This document shows positions 61,703 to 64,000 of a stretch of DNA of 64,000 bases, one piece after another (position 1 is the stretch's first letter; every line of letters begins with the position of its first letter). The notes beneath the pieces are model-generated. The model made no database searches and was not told where the DNA came from. It saw nothing but the letters and a program-made list of their open reading frames with translations. A program made the position numbers and the translations under genes. Where the stretch lies: contig JACKHM010000002.1 of assembly GCA_020638995.1 (NCBI GenBank), positions 2,318,347 to 2,382,346 of the forward strand, in the 5' to 3' direction. This DNA comes from Planctomycetaceae bacterium (lineage in GTDB: Bacteria > Planctomycetota > Planctomycetia > Pirellulales > Pirellulaceae).

Positions 61703-62992
61703 CTATCTCACTGCTTTGTCCGAAATGTCTTTCCGGCACCAGGCACCTTCCCACCGGATGCACTTCACTGCTTCATAGGCGCGGCGTTTGGCGTCAGAAA
61801 TAGAATCTCCCATCGCAGTCACACCAAGCACTCGGCCTCCGTTCGTAACGACCTGACCATCCAAGGTTGCCGTGCCAGCATGGAAGACTTTTACATCGGA
61901 AAGCTTTGCCGCTTCGGCGAGTCCACGAATCGGTTTGCCGCGCTCGTAGGATCCGGGATAACCTTCGCTGGCCATTACGACGCAGACGGAAGGGCGCGGA
62001 TCCCATTCTAGGCCACCAAACTTGTCAAGTTCGCCGGACACCGTCGCATCGAGTACATCGACAATGTCAGTTTTCAGCCGCATCAGCAGCGGCTGGCACT
62101 CGGGGTCGCCAAATCGGACGTTGTATTCCAGCACCTTTGGCCCTTGATTCGTCATCATCAGCCCCGCGTACAAGATCCCTTTGAACGGGTTACGGGAACG
62201 CTTCATCGCATGCACGGTCGGCACGAGAACGTGCTCTTCGATCCATCGCAATTTTTCACCGTCGACCAAGGGGGTGGGCGAGTAAGCTCCCATACCGCCT
62301 GTGTTGGGTCCTTTGTCACCATCCAACGCGGGCTTGTGGTCTTGCGCGGGCGGCAGCGTGACAATAGTGCGTCCATCGACGATGGCCAGCACGCTCGCTT
62401 CCTGACCATCCAGTCGCTCTTCGATGACCAGCCGACTCCCCGCGTCACCGAACTCGCGATCACGGGCAATCCGGTTGATGGCGTCCAAGGCTTCCGACCT
62501 AGTCGAGCAGACGATCACGCCCTTACCGGCGGCTAAGCCGTCCGCCTTAACCACCACAGGCACCGCTTGTTTCTCCTCTGGGTAGCGTTCCGTGATGTAA
62601 GTAGCAGCGCGATCGGCATCCCTGAACACTTTGTAGTCTGCGGTCGGGATGTTCGCGTTATGGAGCATGTCTTTGCAAAAGACCTTACTCCCCTCAAGCT
62701 GAGCGGCGGCTTTGCTAGGGCCAAATACTCTAAGTTTCGCCTTTTCAAAGGCATCAACAATTCCGGCAGTGAGCGGAGCTTCCGGCCCGACGACCGTCAG
62801 TTCAACATTGTTATCTTTCGCGAATCGGATCAGCCGAGGAAAGTCGTCGGCCTTGATATCAACATTCTCGCCATCTTCTGCAGTGCCTGCGTTTCCCGGC
62901 GCCACAAACACGCGATCGGCCCGCGGGCTCTGATTGATTTTCCAAGCCAATGCATGTTCGCGTCCGCCGTTTCCGACAACTAAGACATTCAT
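61703..62992 (-). CDS. purD: Phosphoribosylamine-glycine ligase
   Basis: PurD catalyses the second step of purine synthesis, joining glycine to phosphoribosylamine with ATP. The 429-residue product has MNVLVVGNGGREHALAWKI, GPEAPLTAGIVDAFE, the ATP-grasp region VVKADGLAAGKGVIVC and EERLDGQEASVLAIVDG, GPNTGGMGAYSPTP, and NVRFGDPECQPLL. Length and motifs are typical. GGAAG precedes the ATG. It forms a unit with rlmN; guaB, also purine synthesis, is elsewhere in the window and not linked. Confidence 0.97.
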   Translation of the reverse strand: MNVLVVGNGGREHALAWKINQSPRADRVFVAPGNAGTAEDGENVDIKADDFPRLIRFAKDNNVELTVVGPEAPLTAGIVDAFEKAKLRVFGPSKAAAQLEGSKVFCKDMLHNANIPTADYKVFRDADRAATYITERYPEEKQAVPVVVKADGLAAGKGVIVCSTRSEALDAINRIARDREFGDAGSRLVIEERLDGQEASVLAIVDGRTIVTLPPAQDHKPALDGDKGPNTGGMGAYSPTPLVDGEKLRWIEEHVLVPTVHAMKRSRNPFKGILYAGLMMTNQGPKVLEYNVRFGDPECQPLLMRLKTDIVDVLDATVSGELDKFGGLEWDPRPSVCVVMASEGYPGSYERGKPIRGLAEAAKLSDVKVFHAGTATLDGQVVTNGGRVLGVTAMGDSISDAKRRAYEAVKCIRWEGAWCRKDISDKAVR

Positions 62993-63307
62993 CTTCCAAC
63001 CATTTTCCTTAACTTAGCTAAGCCAACCGGCAAAAGGCGCTGACAATCGGAGCTTGGAATCCAGGCGTCGAGAGGATCGATTCTAGAACGGCTGAGCGAT
63101 TGCGAAAACCAGCCAGCGTTCGACCGTGTTGCACGAACGCCGAATCGCCTGCGGCTTATTGTCGCACTACGGGGGTAGTTGACAATAAACCCTGGTGAGA
63201 TACAAATTTGGGCTCGGTTCCGTGAAAAACTTCACAAGCAGGGCTCGCGAAACGACTTCTCGTCTTCAAGCTCTCGGTTGATAACCGTTTGTGGTGGTCC
63301 AAGGTTC
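62993..63307. other. Divergent promoter region of purD and the Rieske-like gene
   Basis: About 315 bases without a gene; no purine riboswitch was recognised. One promoter-like sequence on the plus strand is listed separately. Confidence 0.45.
63179..63206 (+). promoter_or_regulatory. Possible sigma-70-type promoter of the Rieske-like gene
   Basis: A perfect TTGACA (63179-63184) is followed after 16 bases by TACAAA (63201-63206), four of six matches to TATAAT. It lies about 100 bases before the ATG at 63308. Confidence 0.4.
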
Positions 63308-64000
63308 ATGGCTGACAAAGAAAAACTGTCAATAGAACAGATCCTGGCTGCAGCTCGCGGCCAAGACGGCGGTGGTGCGGCTCCAGCGTCTGAGAGCGCG
63401 CCCGTAGAAACACCAAAGTCAGAATCCAAGCCTGCTGCGCCGGCCAAGCCTGGTAAGATGAGCGTCGCAGAAATGCTGGCCGCGGCGCGAGCTGGCGCGG
63501 GAGGCGGTGGTGCAGGCGAAAGCAGGCCTGCTGCACCGGCACCCGAGAAGCCTGCCGCTCCGGCAAAGAAGCCCGGTCAGATGTCCGTCGCTGAGATGCT
63601 GGCCGCTGCTCGAGGCGAGAAAAGTGCTGGTGCCACTGCAGCCAAATCCGCCCCCGCGAAGAAGCCTGTTGCAGCCAAGGCAGCTCCAGTTACGAAGGAG
63701 CCCGTCGCGGCGAAGCCTTCCGGCCCGAAAGACACCGCAAGTATTCTGGCCGCGGCGCGAGGAGGGGCTGTAAAACCGGGGCCCATTTCGAAGGCCGAGG
63801 CTGCTGCGAGAGCTAAAGAAACTGGTGCGCCGGCCGCGAAAAAGGTGTCGGTCGCTCCGCCCATGCCTTCCAAGCCTGAATATGCCAAGTTTACTGCACC
63901 GGCCTCCTCTAAATCGGAGCGGCGTGGTTTTTTCGTCGTTGCGGCGGCAATTTTCGCCGGCACTTTCTTCATGACTTCGTCGTTGGCAATCGGATTCAGC
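63308..64000 (+). CDS. Probable Rieske iron-sulfur subunit with repeated N-terminal extension, 3' end outside window
   Basis: The first 231 residues are visible. The N-terminal 200 are Ala/Pro/Lys-rich with four copies of a short motif, LSIEQILAAARG (7-18), MSVAEMLAAARA (51-62), MSVAEMLAAARG (92-103) and TASILAAARG (143-152), each preceded by a flexible linker. Then comes RRGFFVVAAAIFAGTFFMTS, a basic stretch and transmembrane helix as at the start of the Rieske subunit of bc1/alternative complexes. Planctomycete Rieske proteins with this kind of extension are known to me, but the [2Fe-2S] domain lies beyond the window, so the call is by analogy. Starts at ATG 63308. Confidence 0.6.
   Translation, partial: MADKEKLSIEQILAAARGQDGGGAAPASESAPVETPKSESKPAAPAKPGKMSVAEMLAAARAGAGGGGAGESRPAAPAPEKPAAPAKKPGQMSVAEMLAAARGEKSAGATAAKSAPAKKPVAAKAAPVTKEPVAAKPSGPKDTASILAAARGGAVKPGPISKAEAAARAKETGAPAAKKVSVAPPMPSKPEYAKFTAPASSKSERRGFFVVAAAIFAGTFFMTSSLAIGFS
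63326..63763 (+). repeat. Four copies of an M-S-x-A-E-M-L-A-A-A-R-type motif
   Basis: Coding units at 63326-63361, 63458-63493, 63581-63616 and 63734-63763 encode 10-12-residue amphipathic helices separated by 30-40-residue Ala/Pro/Lys linkers. Confidence 0.85.

Overview
The window looks like a chromosomal segment of a planctomycete, most likely of the Pirellulaceae/Rhodopirellula type. This rests on family content: DUF1552 and DUF1592-type giant cytochromes, two DUF1559 prepilin-like proteins, DUF1570, DUF1080 fused to a PVC-type haem domain, CRTAC1/FG-GAP lipoproteins, an exported SHD1-type protein and a giant surface protein ending in dockerin repeats. No insertion sequence, prophage, CRISPR array, rRNA or tRNA was recognised by eye.

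0-13 kb: a flagellar export and regulation cluster, flhB (5' end outside the window), flhA, flhF, a MinD/FlhG-like ATPase, a small membrane protein and the sigma-28 gene fliA, closed by a clear intrinsic terminator. Between flhB and flhA lie four non-flagellar genes: a DUF1552/DUF1592 pair, a CopZ-like iron-sulfur protein and a DUF1570 protein. 13-17 kb: DUF2062 membrane protein, a Cys/Gly-rich exported protein, an unknown membrane protein, a lipoprotein and an HNH nuclease.

17.9-20.6 kb: the most interesting part. A complete cobalamin riboswitch on the minus strand precedes a compact three-gene operon: a DUF1559 prepilin-like protein, a Cys-containing lipoprotein and a BtuF-type corrinoid-binding protein. 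It suggests a B12-regulated surface or uptake module using a pseudopilin-like component. 21-29 kb: a small lipoprotein plus a second DUF1559 gene, a terminator, then alternating TPR and FG-GAP genes (TPR, CRTAC1, TPR, haem-VCBS). 29-42 kb: membrane proteins, an ICMT-like methyltransferase, a minus-strand surface-protein operon (two paralogues plus an OmcB-like DUF11 lipoprotein), a large DUF1080/propeller/cytochrome fusion and a DUF1444-like protein.

42.5-45.2 kb: three consecutive genes (nnrE, an FmdB-type zinc ribbon and a SHD1 surface protein) are broken by about ten single-base indels, many in homopolymers, while their reading is otherwise well preserved. This looks more like local consensus error than true decay. 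45-64 kb: guaB, a 1853-residue surface protein, a minus-strand run from an L-P-K repeat protein through selB and selA to a DUF3592-LRR protein, a thioredoxin-like protein, purD-rlmN, and at the right edge the start of a probable Rieske protein with an unusual repeated N-terminal region.
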